A stretch of 64,000 nucleotides of DNA, taken from the NCBI GenBank assembly GCA_001897435.1, contig MKSV01000007.1, positions 1,116,001-1,180,000 on the forward strand, in the 5' to 3' direction. Every line of letters starts with the position of its first letter. Position 1 is the first letter of the stretch. Shown piece after piece: positions 28,422 through 37,969 of the stretch. Source of the DNA: Acidobacteriales bacterium 59-55. Lineage in GTDB: Bacteria; Acidobacteriota; Terriglobia; Terriglobales; Acidobacteriaceae. A program made the translations under genes and the position numbers. Below the pieces are notes generated by a model. It did not search any database. It was not told where the DNA came from and saw nothing but the letters and a program-made list of their open reading frames with translations.

Positions 28422-29219
28422 ATGCCGCCAACCCTGTCTGTCGCCATCATCACCCTCAATGAAGAGGAGAATCTAGCGCGAACCCTGACCAGCGTTAAGT
28501 TCGCGAGCGAAGTCGTCATCATCGATTCAGGGTCGACCGACCGGACCATAGAGATCGCTCGTTCCTTCGCAAACGCAAAGGTCATAGTCGAGGAGTGGAA
28601 GGGATTTTCCGCGCAGAAGAACTCCGCCATTGAACGATGCACCGGCGACTGGATTCTGTCTCTCGATGCCGACGAGGAGCTTACACCGGAGCTGCAGACA
28701 GAGATTCGCATTCTCCTCTCTGAACAGCCACACGCCGACGCCTATCTTCTCCGCAGACGCAACCTGTTTCTCAATCGCTGGATTCGACATGGAGGCTACT
28801 ACCCCGATCCCAAACTCCGCCTCTTCCGTCGCCATGCTGCGAACTTTGCTCCTGCTGCCCGCTTTACCGAACGGCCCGTTCACGAGACCATCGCCTTCGA
28901 AGGCAAGCTCGAAACTCTCCACCACGATCTCATCCACCACGCTTATCCCACCATCGAGAGCTATCTCGAACATATGGATCGTTACAGCACGCTCGGCGCG
29001 CAGATCGTCATCGCCAAAGGAAAGACCAGCCGTTCGTGGCTGGCCTTCTATTGGAATATCGTGGCAGTCCCCGGCCTGACCTTTGCGTGGAACTATATCT
29101 TCCGGCTTGGCTTTCTCGATGGACGCGAAGGCCTGCTTCTACATCTCTACCACTCCACCTATACCAGTTGGAAGTACTCCAAGGCCTGGCAGACTACCCG
29201 CAAGCATTGGCAGAAGTGA
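28422..29219 (+). CDS. Family 2 glycosyltransferase, WaaE/KdtX-like
   Basis: GT-A glycosyltransferase of family 2, 265 aa, resembling LPS-core glucosyltransferases WaaE/KdtX. The N-terminus LSVAIITLNEEENLARTL and VVIIDSGSTDRTIEIA bind the nucleotide sugar. DWILSLDADEELTPEL holds the metal-binding DxD. YYPDPKLRLFRR is characteristic of this subgroup. A hydrophobic stretch near the C-terminus may anchor it to the membrane. GAGG precedes the ATG. It follows lptFG on the same strand with a gap of 112 bases. The acceptor sugar is unknown. Confidence 0.87.
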   Translation: MPPTLSVAIITLNEEENLARTLTSVKFASEVVIIDSGSTDRTIEIARSFANAKVIVEEWKGFSAQKNSAIERCTGDWILSLDADEELTPELQTEIRILLSEQPHADAYLLRRRNLFLNRWIRHGGYYPDPKLRLFRRHAANFAPAARFTERPVHETIAFEGKLETLHHDLIHHAYPTIESYLEHMDRYSTLGAQIVIAKGKTSRSWLAFYWNIVAVPGLTFAWNYIFRLGFLDGREGLLLHLYHSTYTSWKYSKAWQTTRKHWQK

Positions 29220-29265
29220 TTGGCAATCTCATCTCGCGCATCAAGCGCGAAGCCACGAAATCCGA

Positions 29266-30006
29266 TTACCAGGGCAGGGACTCCTCCAGATGGAAGTATC
29301 CGCCCGTAGGTCCGTCCTCCGGCAGCGTAGCCAATCGAACGGATGTCTTCGCACCGTCGGCTATCTCGAGCGTAGCTCCCTTGCCACCCATCTCCGTCTT
29401 CACCCAGCCTGGGTCTGCTGAATTTACCTTGATCCTGGTGCCCGCAAGCTCATGGGCGAGATGGATGGTGAAAGAGTTCAGCGCCGTCTTGGAAGCGTCA
29501 TAGGCAAACGTCTTGGCATTGTAGATTGGCGATCCCTCCGTGGCGTGCAGCGTCGACGATGCCAGGATGCTCGACAGATTCACGATACGGCCAGCCGTGC
29601 TCTTGCGTAGCAGGGGCAGCAGCGTCTGCGTTAGAGCCACAACTGCAAAGAAATTCGTATTGAAGGTCTGTCGAAGAACCTCCATCGAGGTTACGCTCGT
29701 CTCGTTCTCCGGGCGGCGATCGATGAGAACGCCCGCATTGTTCACGAGAATATCGAGTACCCCAAAATCTCGTTCAATTGCCTTCGCAACAGACGTATGA
29801 TCCGCAGCAACATCGACATCCAGCTTCACCGCGCGCGCGTCAATCCTCTCTTTCTTCAGCGCCGACGCGGCCGCCTCGCCCTTCGACAAATCGCGCGATC
29901 CCAGAAGGACAGTGATGCCCCCAGCGCCTAATTGCCGCGCCGTCTCCAGGCCAATGCCCTTGTTTGCGCCTGTAATCAGCGCAACCCTTTTTACTTCAAT
30001 TGCCAT
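29266..30006 (-). CDS. SDR family oxidoreductase
   Basis: Classical short-chain dehydrogenase, 246 aa. NAD(P)-binding ALITGANKGIGLETARQL, structural DILVNNAGVL, catalytic Ser in GRIVNLSSILAS and Tyr-x3-Lys in AYDASKTALNSF. The insert in ATEGSPIYNAKTFAYDASK and the ending GPTGGYFHLEESLPW resemble carbonyl reductase-like SDRs. Basic residues after the first strand (GSRD) suggest NADPH. ATG 30006 has AGAGG upstream and is preferred over 30024. The substrate is unknown. It lies 24 bases after the thioesterase gene and may share its transcript. Confidence 0.87.
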   Translation of the reverse strand: MAIEVKRVALITGANKGIGLETARQLGAGGITVLLGSRDLSKGEAAASALKKERIDARAVKLDVDVAADHTSVAKAIERDFGVLDILVNNAGVLIDRRPENETSVTSMEVLRQTFNTNFFAVVALTQTLLPLLRKSTAGRIVNLSSILASSTLHATEGSPIYNAKTFAYDASKTALNSFTIHLAHELAGTRIKVNSADPGWVKTEMGGKGATLEIADGAKTSVRLATLPEDGPTGGYFHLEESLPW

Positions 30007-30030
30007 CAAGCTGCCTCTTTTCAAATCTCA

Positions 30031-30465
30031 TTATGAGATGAGATGCGCCGCGAAACGTTCCGCATATTTTGGTGGAAGCGAACGCTTTTTCATATTGCCG
30101 TCCACCACAACATGCACCGTCTGCCCCTCACACAACAGAGTGTCGTCTTCCACACGTATGATCCTGTACCCAAACCGGATCACCGCGCCTCGGGCTGCGA
30201 TCAGCCGCGTCTGTACCATTAGTTCGTCGTCATATCGAGCCGGAACTTTGTACCGCACCGCCACATCGACCACAGCAATCCCGCAGCCTTCTTCGCGCTC
30301 CATCGATTTGTAGTCGAGTCCCAACTGACGGATGAACTCCACGCGTCCGATCTCAAACCAGACCAGATAATTCGCGTGATACACCACACCCATCTGATCG
30401 GTCTCCGCGTAGCGCACGCGCACACGCGCCTCTCCAATCTGCTTCTCATTTATTGAATTCTCCAT
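30031..30465 (-). CDS. YbgC/FadM-like acyl-CoA thioesterase
   Basis: Hotdog-fold thioesterase of 144 aa that hydrolyses acyl-CoA. The catalytic Asp is in VRYAETDQMGVVYHANYLVW, the family signature. FEIGRVEFIRQLGLDY and VRYKVPARYDDELMVQT follow as usual. In proteobacteria YbgC is linked to the Tol-Pal envelope system; here the neighbour is an SDR gene, so the substrate is open. Confidence 0.88.
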   Translation of the reverse strand: MENSINEKQIGEARVRVRYAETDQMGVVYHANYLVWFEIGRVEFIRQLGLDYKSMEREEGCGIAVVDVAVRYKVPARYDDELMVQTRLIAARGAVIRFGYRIIRVEDDTLLCEGQTVHVVVDGNMKKRSLPPKYAERFAAHLIS

Positions 30466-30681
30466 CTCTCCAGTCTATAGAACGCAGTTGCCACGACAGT
30501 GTTGCTCTTCCATCTCGCGGGCCATGAATTCCCGCGACGCTCCAGTATTCGCTTTTAACCGCGATTCAGGCCGAGCGAGATTCTCTTTACCTAAACGCAT
30601 AAATAAAAATTGATTCGCATTGACTTTACAGACTTGAGTCACAACGTATATCTTGCGCTAATCAATTCCACCGCAAGAGTT

Positions 30682-30697
30682 AAGGAGGTATGTCGTG
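30682..30697 (+). promoter_or_regulatory. Perfect Shine-Dalgarno before GTG start of the giant operon
   Basis: AAGGAGGT (30682-30689) is fully complementary to the usual 16S rRNA tail and lies 5 bases before GTG 30695. An ATG at 30690 is in another frame. This decides the GTG start and suggests strong translation of the giant protein. Confidence 0.8.
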
Positions 30698-33600
30698 CCT
30701 TATGATCTCGCACTGTACGACTTGATCAGCCCCTACCTTCTACGCGGGGACACTTTTGGGCAATGGCACGCCGCCTTGTCCGTCCTTGCGGTGACCGAAC
30801 ACACCGTAACAGCTGACGATACAGGAATTGTCATCCGTGGCGTTGCGCATTTCAGCGGCGGGGTCCATCCCTTTATCGATCCCTCCTCCATGACCTTCGG
30901 CGTAGATGCCGAGAACGTAGAGGGACATCCAGCCAGCGACCCCGGACGTCGCGATCCCTGGATCGACGTTCGCGACGCTCACATCGACTTTCAACTCAGC
31001 GCGCCCCGCACTGCCTCGCAGAAGATATCGACTGCGGTGGCAGCGATCGGCGCGTCATCTTCCTTCACCTCCTCGGCCGCGGTCCTGACGGCATACGACA
31101 GCAATCCCGCCGACGCTCCCCCCTCGGACTATCCAAGCACCGAGTTCGTCCTGGACATGCTGCTCACTACGGTCGTCCTGCGCCCGCCGTTTCTGCGCGG
31201 AGCAAAGCTTGACCCCAGTGGCATCCTGCTCACCGATCCCGAGCACACCACCGTCCGCATCACGCTACCAAAGATCAAGGTCCGCCTCTCACAGGGCTCC
31301 GCAGCCAACGATCCGCTCAACGCCACGCTCCTCTCCGCCGGCGCCAGCAGTCTTGACGATCCCGGCGACCTGGGTGTCGCCGAGTTGATTACCATGGACC
31401 CGCCCTATGCCTTCATCGGCTCGTCCAGTTGCGTCGGCTTCGGCTTCCGCTCGGCAACCCTCGATCTCTCCGACAACTCGACGCCCCCTGACATTCTCGC
31501 GCAGTTCGGTTACGACGAAAGCTGGACCGGCCTTTACCTGCCCGAGGTACGCCTCTATATCGCACCCAACGGCGCGCAGGATCTTGCCTTCGACGCTGGA
31601 GCGCGCAACCTGCTTATCGGAATCGGCGCATCGGCCGGCATCACAGGAGATTTTGATCTTGAGATCGTGGATCAGGGCAGCGGCGCGCAGGTGAAGGTAA
31701 GTGCCCGCTTCTACGACGACGCCGGATTCTGCTACGCGATCACCCGTGTCAACGACGCCACCGCAACCGTCTCTCTGCCTGACCACACACGCATGGTCGT
31801 TGACATCGACGGCGGTCTGACGCCCTATACCGCCAGCGCAAAGTTCGACTCCGACGCTGATGCTCCGGGGCGACTCTTCGACCTCGACCTCTCCTCGCAC
31901 GCCACGCGCACCATTGTCATCACGGCCAACGGAGCGCAGCCCGGAGCTACGCCGGTCAAACTGACCATCACGGCCAATCGCCGCCCCCCGTCCGCCGCTC
32001 TGCCACCAGGCAGCACATCGGCTACCTCCAATCCCGCCGCCGTGTTAACGACCACCTCCGTCACCCAGGGCAGCTCCACGGTTGGCGCGCCACAGTTCAA
32101 GCTCGTCTCCGAGACGGCGACAACCGTCACTATCGCGCTCGATACCGATTCGACCACCGCTGCGCAAACGGCATGGACCGTTGATGGCGTGGCCTCCGGA
32201 ACCAGTTCCACCATCACCGTGAACGTAGCTCAGGGCGCTCCCGCCGTGCAGCTCAAGGCCGAGCTTTCAGGCAAACCTGGCGTCTCCGGCTTCACTGCCT
32301 TCTTCCGCTACGATCAGCCGTTCTCCACTCTCACCACTGCCGAAGTTAAGGCGTTCGGCAAACTGTCCGGTAATACACATACCTCGCCTGCCGTCGATGA
32401 AGGCCTCACCTCGTCGTGGACGCCGTCGTTCCAAGGCAAGCAAAGTAGCGATGCCGCCAGCGCCATTGCGCCCATCCTACAGGCTCTTGATCCCGGCACC
32501 GAGATTAGGATCGACGGCTATGCCAGCTTCGAGAGCGGCGGCCCCACGAAGCTCGACTACAACACCGCGCTTGCGCTGCGCCGGGCTGATGCCTTTAAAA
32601 GCCTCATCGAAACCCTGGCAAAGCCAAGGATCTTCACCGTCACCTCGCAAGCCGACATGACGAACTGGCCTAACCAGGGTGATCCAAACCGCAATCTTTT
32701 CTGGAAGGCTGAGGCTTCATGGCCGGCAAAAGACGCCCCCGGCTCAACCACCCTTGGCAATGTCTCACGCCCCAGCGCGACTCCGGTCACGCCTGTCCCC
32801 GTTCCCAACAATCCCACCAGCGCAACGCCGCCTCCGCCGCCAAGCTGGTTCAAGAAGATCGGCGCAAAGGTCCGCATCGTCAAAAACCACTTTGTCGCCT
32901 GCGAGATCAGCGGCAAATTCGACATCCAGACCGCGTCGGAAAATCAGCTCGCCAAAGGCGGCGTCGCCGGACAGGACATTCCCCAGTTCAAAGGCCTCGG
33001 CAGCCAGAACCCCGCCGACGGCATCATCGACATTCGCCTCGTCATCCAGATTGATGATGCCACCGACATCGTCACTGTCACCGGTTACTTCGGAGCCGAC
33101 CCAGCAGACCGCGATGGCCTGATGATGACCGGCTGGATGCCTCCCAATCCGAAGGAGCCCCGAAACTACGGCCGAAACGTTCTCGGCATGGCCATCCTCT
33201 TCACCCCGCTGTTCTCGGCGGTCGCCGATGCAATCGCGGATGAGGGCGTCTGGGCTGACGTAGCCGAAAGCCTGCTCGCCGGCGGCGTCGTTGTCGGCAT
33301 GGCAGCGATCCCGTGGATCACGGTCGAGCGCGTCATCTGGTACGGCGGCGAGATCGAGTTTCAGAACCGGCCCGAAGGTTCGCAGCTCATCATCCTGCTC
33401 GATCTCGAAGCCGCCATCTCGCTCGACATATCGCTTGGCGGCCAGCCTCTGCTCACTATCTCGCGCGATGCCCCGCTGGCCGTTCGCTACAAGGCCGCGG
33501 GCCTGCTTATCGGCAACCCTCCGGGACAGCCGAAGTTCCAGTTCCGCCCCATGTTCGATGCATCCAAGGGCTACACCATCGATGTCTCCAAGCCTGGAGC

Positions 33601-36600
33601 CATCAAGGTCGGCTCGGGGCTCGATCAGATCCTCAAGATTCTGGGCGCGCGCATCGCCCGCAATAATCCCTATATCTTTGAAGTCGATCTCGGATTCGCC
33701 ATCGACCTTGGAGTTGTTTCCATCGAGCGCGCCCGTGTGCGTATGCAGCTCGATCCCGTCAGCCCACCCGAGTTGACGGCCTTCGCCGCCAGCATCGATA
33801 TTCCAGGCGCCATCAAGGGCAGCGGCTATCTGGAGATCAATGACAACGAGTTCAAGGGCCAGCTCGACCTTACCCTCGTTCCCGTGCAGGTCCGCATCGC
33901 CGCCGGACTGGGAGTCGCCTCCATTCCCGTCGAAAAAGGCGGCCCCGGCACAAGCGTCATCGTCACGCTCGAAGTCGACTTTCCCGTGGCCATTCCGCTG
34001 GCCAACTCCGGCATGGGAATCTACGGATTCCTCGGCCTGTTCGCCATGAACTATGCTCGCAACGAGGACTCTATCGCGTCCACCAACATGGCTCCGGCGC
34101 TGGCCTGGCTCAGCGCAACCCACGGCGAGCCAACCAAGCTCGAATATTGGAAGCCGAAGATCAACACCTGGGCTTTTGGCGTGGGAGCCATTCTTGGCAC
34201 CATGGGATCCAGCGTCATCTTCAACCTCAAGGGCGTCATTCTGCTTGAGCTTCCCGGCCCGCGCCTGCTGCTGATGATGAAGGCTAAGCTGCTGGCCGTT
34301 ATGCCAGAGTTGGGCGGCGACGCCGAGGGCACCTTCCTCGCGGTCATCGATCTCGACTTCGGCCGCGGAACCCTCACCATCGGCCTCTCCATCGACTTTG
34401 ACATCGATCCGCTGCTCACGATTAAGATCCCCGTCGAGGCCTTCTTCAACTTCAACGATGTCACCGACTGGCATCTCGATCTCGGCAAATACAACAACCA
34501 GATCCAGGCGACCGTTCTCCAAGTCTTCGATGCTTCCGGCTACCTGATGCTGTCGGGCAATGGCATCCCGGCCCACAATGGCCTCCCACCGGTCTTTGGC
34601 TTCTCCATCGCCACCGGCCTGCATGTCTCCTTCAAGTGGGGAGGAGGCTCGCTCTACGTCCAACTCTCCGCCGGGTTTGACGCGGTGCTCGGCTTCTCCC
34701 CGTTCCGCGTCGCCGGCATCCTCACGGTGCGCGGCTCGCTGCACCTGTTCATCATCGACATCAGCGCCTATGCCGATCTCTCGGTCGATATCGGCTCAGA
34801 TCCCGCCGGCAACAACTATCACCGCATCCACGGCGAGATCTGCGGCAAAGTTGATTTCTTCTTCTTCTCCGTCTCGGGTTGCGTCAGCTTCACGCTCGGT
34901 GACAGCACCATTCCAATTCCCGATCCGCCTCCGCTGGTCACCTCTCTCAAACTCATCAGCCGCTCGCCCGCGCTGGTCACCGGCACCGGCGTCGACAAGC
35001 CTATCGACAGCGGCCTTGCCGATGGAGTTCCCGGCAACGACTCCAATCCCGGCAACCTCAAAGTCGTCCCCATTGACGCTATTCCCGCGCTGATGATGAC
35101 CATGCCGCCCAGCCAGGCTGCCTCTCTCGCCTTCCTGGGACAAGCCCTTCAGGGAACGCCGGGCGTTCCCAACGCCGATGGCTTCGTGCAGCGCGGCGAT
35201 GTCTGGTTCAAATACACCATCACCAACATTGAGTTGCTTGGCCCGCTGACCGCCGGTGCGACCCCGGCGACGTGGTGGGCCTCGAAGTCCGGCGCCGAAG
35301 CGCTCGAAGCCCAGCTCGCTCTTCTGAGTTGGGTGCCCGAAGCGACTCCAAAGGCTGTCGGCTCCAGCAAATATCTCGACGAAACCGTCACCGAGGTCTG
35401 GGGAACGGTCTGCCAGCCCGCCGCCCCCGCCGCACCCGTCCTCTATTCGTTCCTGCTCCAGATCCTCGGCCCCTCCGACTACGGCTGGCAGCTTACCGGC
35501 CTTCCCTGGCCTGATCCGCCGAACACCGTCCGCTCCGGCCAGCCCGACATCACCCTCAAGGTCACCGAGCGCTGGCGCTGCGGCGATCCCTTCATCGATA
35601 AGATGCGCGGAATTATTCCCGCCGAGGTTCAGGGAGCTTCAGTCCCCTGCCCCAGCCAGAAACCCACCCGCCCTCCGATCATTCTCAAACGCCCCCCCGT
35701 TGTTCTCAAACGACCTCCCATCGTCCTTGGTAAAGGTGCGGTGACGGCCGGCACCGAGGCCGCTGCACCAGCGTCAGCCTCTTCTGCTTCGGCAGCCACT
35801 CGGATCGCCGCAATCAACCCGAACCTGCTTCGCGCCGTCACGCCTACGGCCATCAATCCATCGGCAAGCGCAGCCGCCCTGAATATCATCTCCGCAACAA
35901 CGACAATCGATCTTACCAAGGCACCTACGGTCGACAATCCTATAACGGCCATCAAGGGAGGAGGTGTCGAAGCGGTTCTCCCCACTGAGGTGCTCTCGCT
36001 GAGCGATGCCGTACAACGTTTCACCCTGGGACAAGCGGTCTCGCGCTCCGCGCTCAGTAGCCTCATCGACTTCCGCGACAGTGCCATCTCTCACATCCCG
36101 CCCATCACCAACGTTCCCCCGGTGAACATTCCACCCACGGTCTCGGCGCCGAAGTGCTTCAGCCGTGTCCTCGCCTCGCCTGTCTTCGACCACGGCGCGC
36201 TCATCGCCTTCGGCAATCAGAGCCGCCGCTCAATCATCAAGGGGGCATTCGAGAAGCTTCAATACAAACCCGGTCCTCTACTCGATGCCGTGGTGCTTCA
36301 CACTGGAGCCTTCGAGTACATCCGCCTCTTCCTCATGGTTCCCTTGCGCTTCATCAATAAGGATCTGGTCGTTGCGGCCAGCGACGGCGCCGATCATCTC
36401 TCCAACCAGCACATCGTCACCGACGCGGACAGGGTTCCGCCCGCCTCCTTCCCGTCCACATGGACCGATTCTTCCGGTCCCTGGAATATCTTTATCCAGT
36501 TAATCGAAGAGCAGGCCGCCCTCAACGGGAGAACCTATGTGCCCGTCATGGTCGAGATCAAGGGCTCGCCCGATGCAGACCGCGTACAGATCGGTTATCT

Positions 36601-37969
36601 CCCCGAAGCTCAGAGGGTCCTCGAAGAGCTCTCCCTGCGGCCGTTCTTCGTCGCCGCCATCGAATTGCTTCGCACCAGCGAGGTCATCCGCCAAGACTTC
36701 GACAACACCGAGCAGAAGAAGAAGCAAGGCGTGCTTAACGCGGCCCTCGGCCTCGACAGCTCGGATAATGCCCTGCTCCAACCCAATCAGGACTATCAGG
36801 TCCGCATCACCTGGGACGCCTCGCGCGAGCGCCGACAGGCGGGCCAGCCCACCACCGATCAGAAGACCGTCACCGATCAGAAACAGTCCTTCTGGTTCCA
36901 CACCGACAGCCAGCCACCGGCACGACTCGATCCCTGGGTGCTGGTCGCTCTGCCGGGCGAAGCCGAGCAGCACTACTTCGGCTCCGAGCCCATCAAAGTC
37001 GTCTTCGCCACCAACAACGTTGGAACTCTCTACGATGCCTATGGCAAGAAGCTTCAGGCCCGCCTGCGTCCGTCCAACTATCAGCCCGTCCCCTCCACCC
37101 CCACGGTGCCGCATCCCTTCCCGCTCACCCCGGCAAACATCAAGCCGGTTGTGGGAACCATCTTCTCTCCTTGGGAAGGCGCAGTCCGAGACCTCGCAGC
37201 CGGCAGCCTGCCCTGCATTGATGCCAATGGCTCTACAATTCGCCAATCCATGATTACCATTCCCATCCCGCTCGACCTCAACACCGACTACATTCTCGAT
37301 ATCGAGATGCTCGACAAGGCTGCGGACGATGGCGCCAAGGGCATGCTCGTCTGGCGTGGCTCCTTCACTACCGGCGGCTTCCCCACGCTTGACGACTTCG
37401 CCAGATCGTTCCGCATCGCTCGGCTTGTGCAGCGCGGCGTCCACTCCGACGATACCGGCAAGCTCCAGGCCATCGGAACCACCTTCGCCGCCACCGCCCC
37501 TCAAGGCTCGGAGTTCGACACCGCGCTCATCGCCGCAGGGCTCGATGCCCAGCCCTTGCCCAAATCGCCGCGCATCGTCGTCTTCTGGGATGCAGCCCTG
37601 CCCAATCCACAGCCCGCCGCCATCCTTATTGATTCCAGCGAACCTATGTGGCGCGATCGTCCTATCCCTATCAAGATCACCGATCCCGGCCCCGCTGCCG
37701 CCCAACGTTATGATCTCGATCCGCAGCCCTGGCTCTCGCTCGACGAGCAGGCTGGAGGCGACGCCATCGTTGATCGCATCGTCCGCGCTCCTGGCGGCCA
37801 ACGCGCTCTCGTTACCCTCAAGCCGAACTCGCGTGGAAAGCACATCAAGCTGGCGCTTCGCCGCATCGCCCACACCGAGCCCTATCTGGACGGCACCGGA
37901 GCCACCGACCAGTTCTCCAACATCCTCGACCTGACGCTCACTGCTGCTCCCTGGGAGGAGGTGGACTAA
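30695..37969 (+). CDS. Giant 2424-aa protein with OmpA-like segment and DUF6603-like centre
   Basis: No signal peptide or strong membrane helix is seen. Residues about 1-430: beta-rich region of unknown family (SWTGLYLPEVRLYI). About 430-540: Thr/Ser-rich Ig-like segment. About 545-680: OmpA-like fold (IRIDGYASFESGG, YNTALALRRADAFKSLI), then a Pro-rich linker (TPPPPPSWF). About 720-1430: long beta-rich block with repeated strands (LVPVQVRIAAGLGVASIPV, GIYGFLGLFAMNYARNEDS, FGFSIATGLHVSFKW) that resembles DUF6603 from memory. About 1659-1680: three RPP-x-x-L-K heptads. The rest (to 2424) is unknown. First gene of a three-gene operon; its stop overlaps the next start by one base. No function is known to me. 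Confidence 0.8.
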   Translation: MPYDLALYDLISPYLLRGDTFGQWHAALSVLAVTEHTVTADDTGIVIRGVAHFSGGVHPFIDPSSMTFGVDAENVEGHPASDPGRRDPWIDVRDAHIDFQLSAPRTASQKISTAVAAIGASSSFTSSAAVLTAYDSNPADAPPSDYPSTEFVLDMLLTTVVLRPPFLRGAKLDPSGILLTDPEHTTVRITLPKIKVRLSQGSAANDPLNATLLSAGASSLDDPGDLGVAELITMDPPYAFIGSSSCVGFGFRSATLDLSDNSTPPDILAQFGYDESWTGLYLPEVRLYIAPNGAQDLAFDAGARNLLIGIGASAGITGDFDLEIVDQGSGAQVKVSARFYDDAGFCYAITRVNDATATVSLPDHTRMVVDIDGGLTPYTASAKFDSDADAPGRLFDLDLSSHATRTIVITANGAQPGATPVKLTITANRRPPSAALPPGSTSATSNPAAVLTTTSVTQGSSTVGAPQFKLVSETATTVTIALDTDSTTAAQTAWTVDGVASGTSSTITVNVAQGAPAVQLKAELSGKPGVSGFTAFFRYDQPFSTLTTAEVKAFGKLSGNTHTSPAVDEGLTSSWTPSFQGKQSSDAASAIAPILQALDPGTEIRIDGYASFESGGPTKLDYNTALALRRADAFKSLIETLAKPRIFTVTSQADMTNWPNQGDPNRNLFWKAEASWPAKDAPGSTTLGNVSRPSATPVTPVPVPNNPTSATPPPPPSWFKKIGAKVRIVKNHFVACEISGKFDIQTASENQLAKGGVAGQDIPQFKGLGSQNPADGIIDIRLVIQIDDATDIVTVTGYFGADPADRDGLMMTGWMPPNPKEPRNYGRNVLGMAILFTPLFSAVADAIADEGVWADVAESLLAGGVVVGMAAIPWITVERVIWYGGEIEFQNRPEGSQLIILLDLEAAISLDISLGGQPLLTISRDAPLAVRYKAAGLLIGNPPGQPKFQFRPMFDASKGYTIDVSKPGAIKVGSGLDQILKILGARIARNNPYIFEVDLGFAIDLGVVSIERARVRMQLDPVSPPELTAFAASIDIPGAIKGSGYLEINDNEFKGQLDLTLVPVQVRIAAGLGVASIPVEKGGPGTSVIVTLEVDFPVAIPLANSGMGIYGFLGLFAMNYARNEDSIASTNMAPALAWLSATHGEPTKLEYWKPKINTWAFGVGAILGTMGSSVIFNLKGVILLELPGPRLLLMMKAKLLAVMPELGGDAEGTFLAVIDLDFGRGTLTIGLSIDFDIDPLLTIKIPVEAFFNFNDVTDWHLDLGKYNNQIQATVLQVFDASGYLMLSGNGIPAHNGLPPVFGFSIATGLHVSFKWGGGSLYVQLSAGFDAVLGFSPFRVAGILTVRGSLHLFIIDISAYADLSVDIGSDPAGNNYHRIHGEICGKVDFFFFSVSGCVSFTLGDSTIPIPDPPPLVTSLKLISRSPALVTGTGVDKPIDSGLADGVPGNDSNPGNLKVVPIDAIPALMMTMPPSQAASLAFLGQALQGTPGVPNADGFVQRGDVWFKYTITNIELLGPLTAGATPATWWASKSGAEALEAQLALLSWVPEATPKAVGSSKYLDETVTEVWGTVCQPAAPAAPVLYSFLLQILGPSDYGWQLTGLPWPDPPNTVRSGQPDITLKVTERWRCGDPFIDKMRGIIPAEVQGASVPCPSQKPTRPPIILKRPPVVLKRPPIVLGKGAVTAGTEAAAPASASSASAATRIAAINPNLLRAVTPTAINPSASAAALNIISATTTIDLTKAPTVDNPITAIKGGGVEAVLPTEVLSLSDAVQRFTLGQAVSRSALSSLIDFRDSAISHIPPITNVPPVNIPPTVSAPKCFSRVLASPVFDHGALIAFGNQSRRSIIKGAFEKLQYKPGPLLDAVVLHTGAFEYIRLFLMVPLRFINKDLVVAASDGADHLSNQHIVTDADRVPPASFPSTWTDSSGPWNIFIQLIEEQAALNGRTYVPVMVEIKGSPDADRVQIGYLPEAQRVLEELSLRPFFVAAIELLRTSEVIRQDFDNTEQKKKQGVLNAALGLDSSDNALLQPNQDYQVRITWDASRERRQAGQPTTDQKTVTDQKQSFWFHTDSQPPARLDPWVLVALPGEAEQHYFGSEPIKVVFATNNVGTLYDAYGKKLQARLRPSNYQPVPSTPTVPHPFPLTPANIKPVVGTIFSPWEGAVRDLAAGSLPCIDANGSTIRQSMITIPIPLDLNTDYILDIEMLDKAADDGAKGMLVWRGSFTTGGFPTLDDFARSFRIARLVQRGVHSDDTGKLQAIGTTFAATAPQGSEFDTALIAAGLDAQPLPKSPRIVVFWDAALPNPQPAAILIDSSEPMWRDRPIPIKITDPGPAAAQRYDLDPQPWLSLDEQAGGDAIVDRIVRAPGGQRALVTLKPNSRGKHIKLALRRIAHTEPYLDGTGATDQFSNILDLTLTAAPWEEVD

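Noticed and set aside
30621..30660. TTGACT and TATATC as a promoter for the giant operon
   Set aside because: Spacing between the boxes is about 21 bases, too long for a confident call; other pairings are poor.
32765..34744. 659-codon open frame on the minus strand inside the first giant gene
   Set aside because: It mirrors the codon bias of the plus-strand gene, has an odd Asp/Glu/Gly-rich composition, no ribosome binding site and no recognisable domain.
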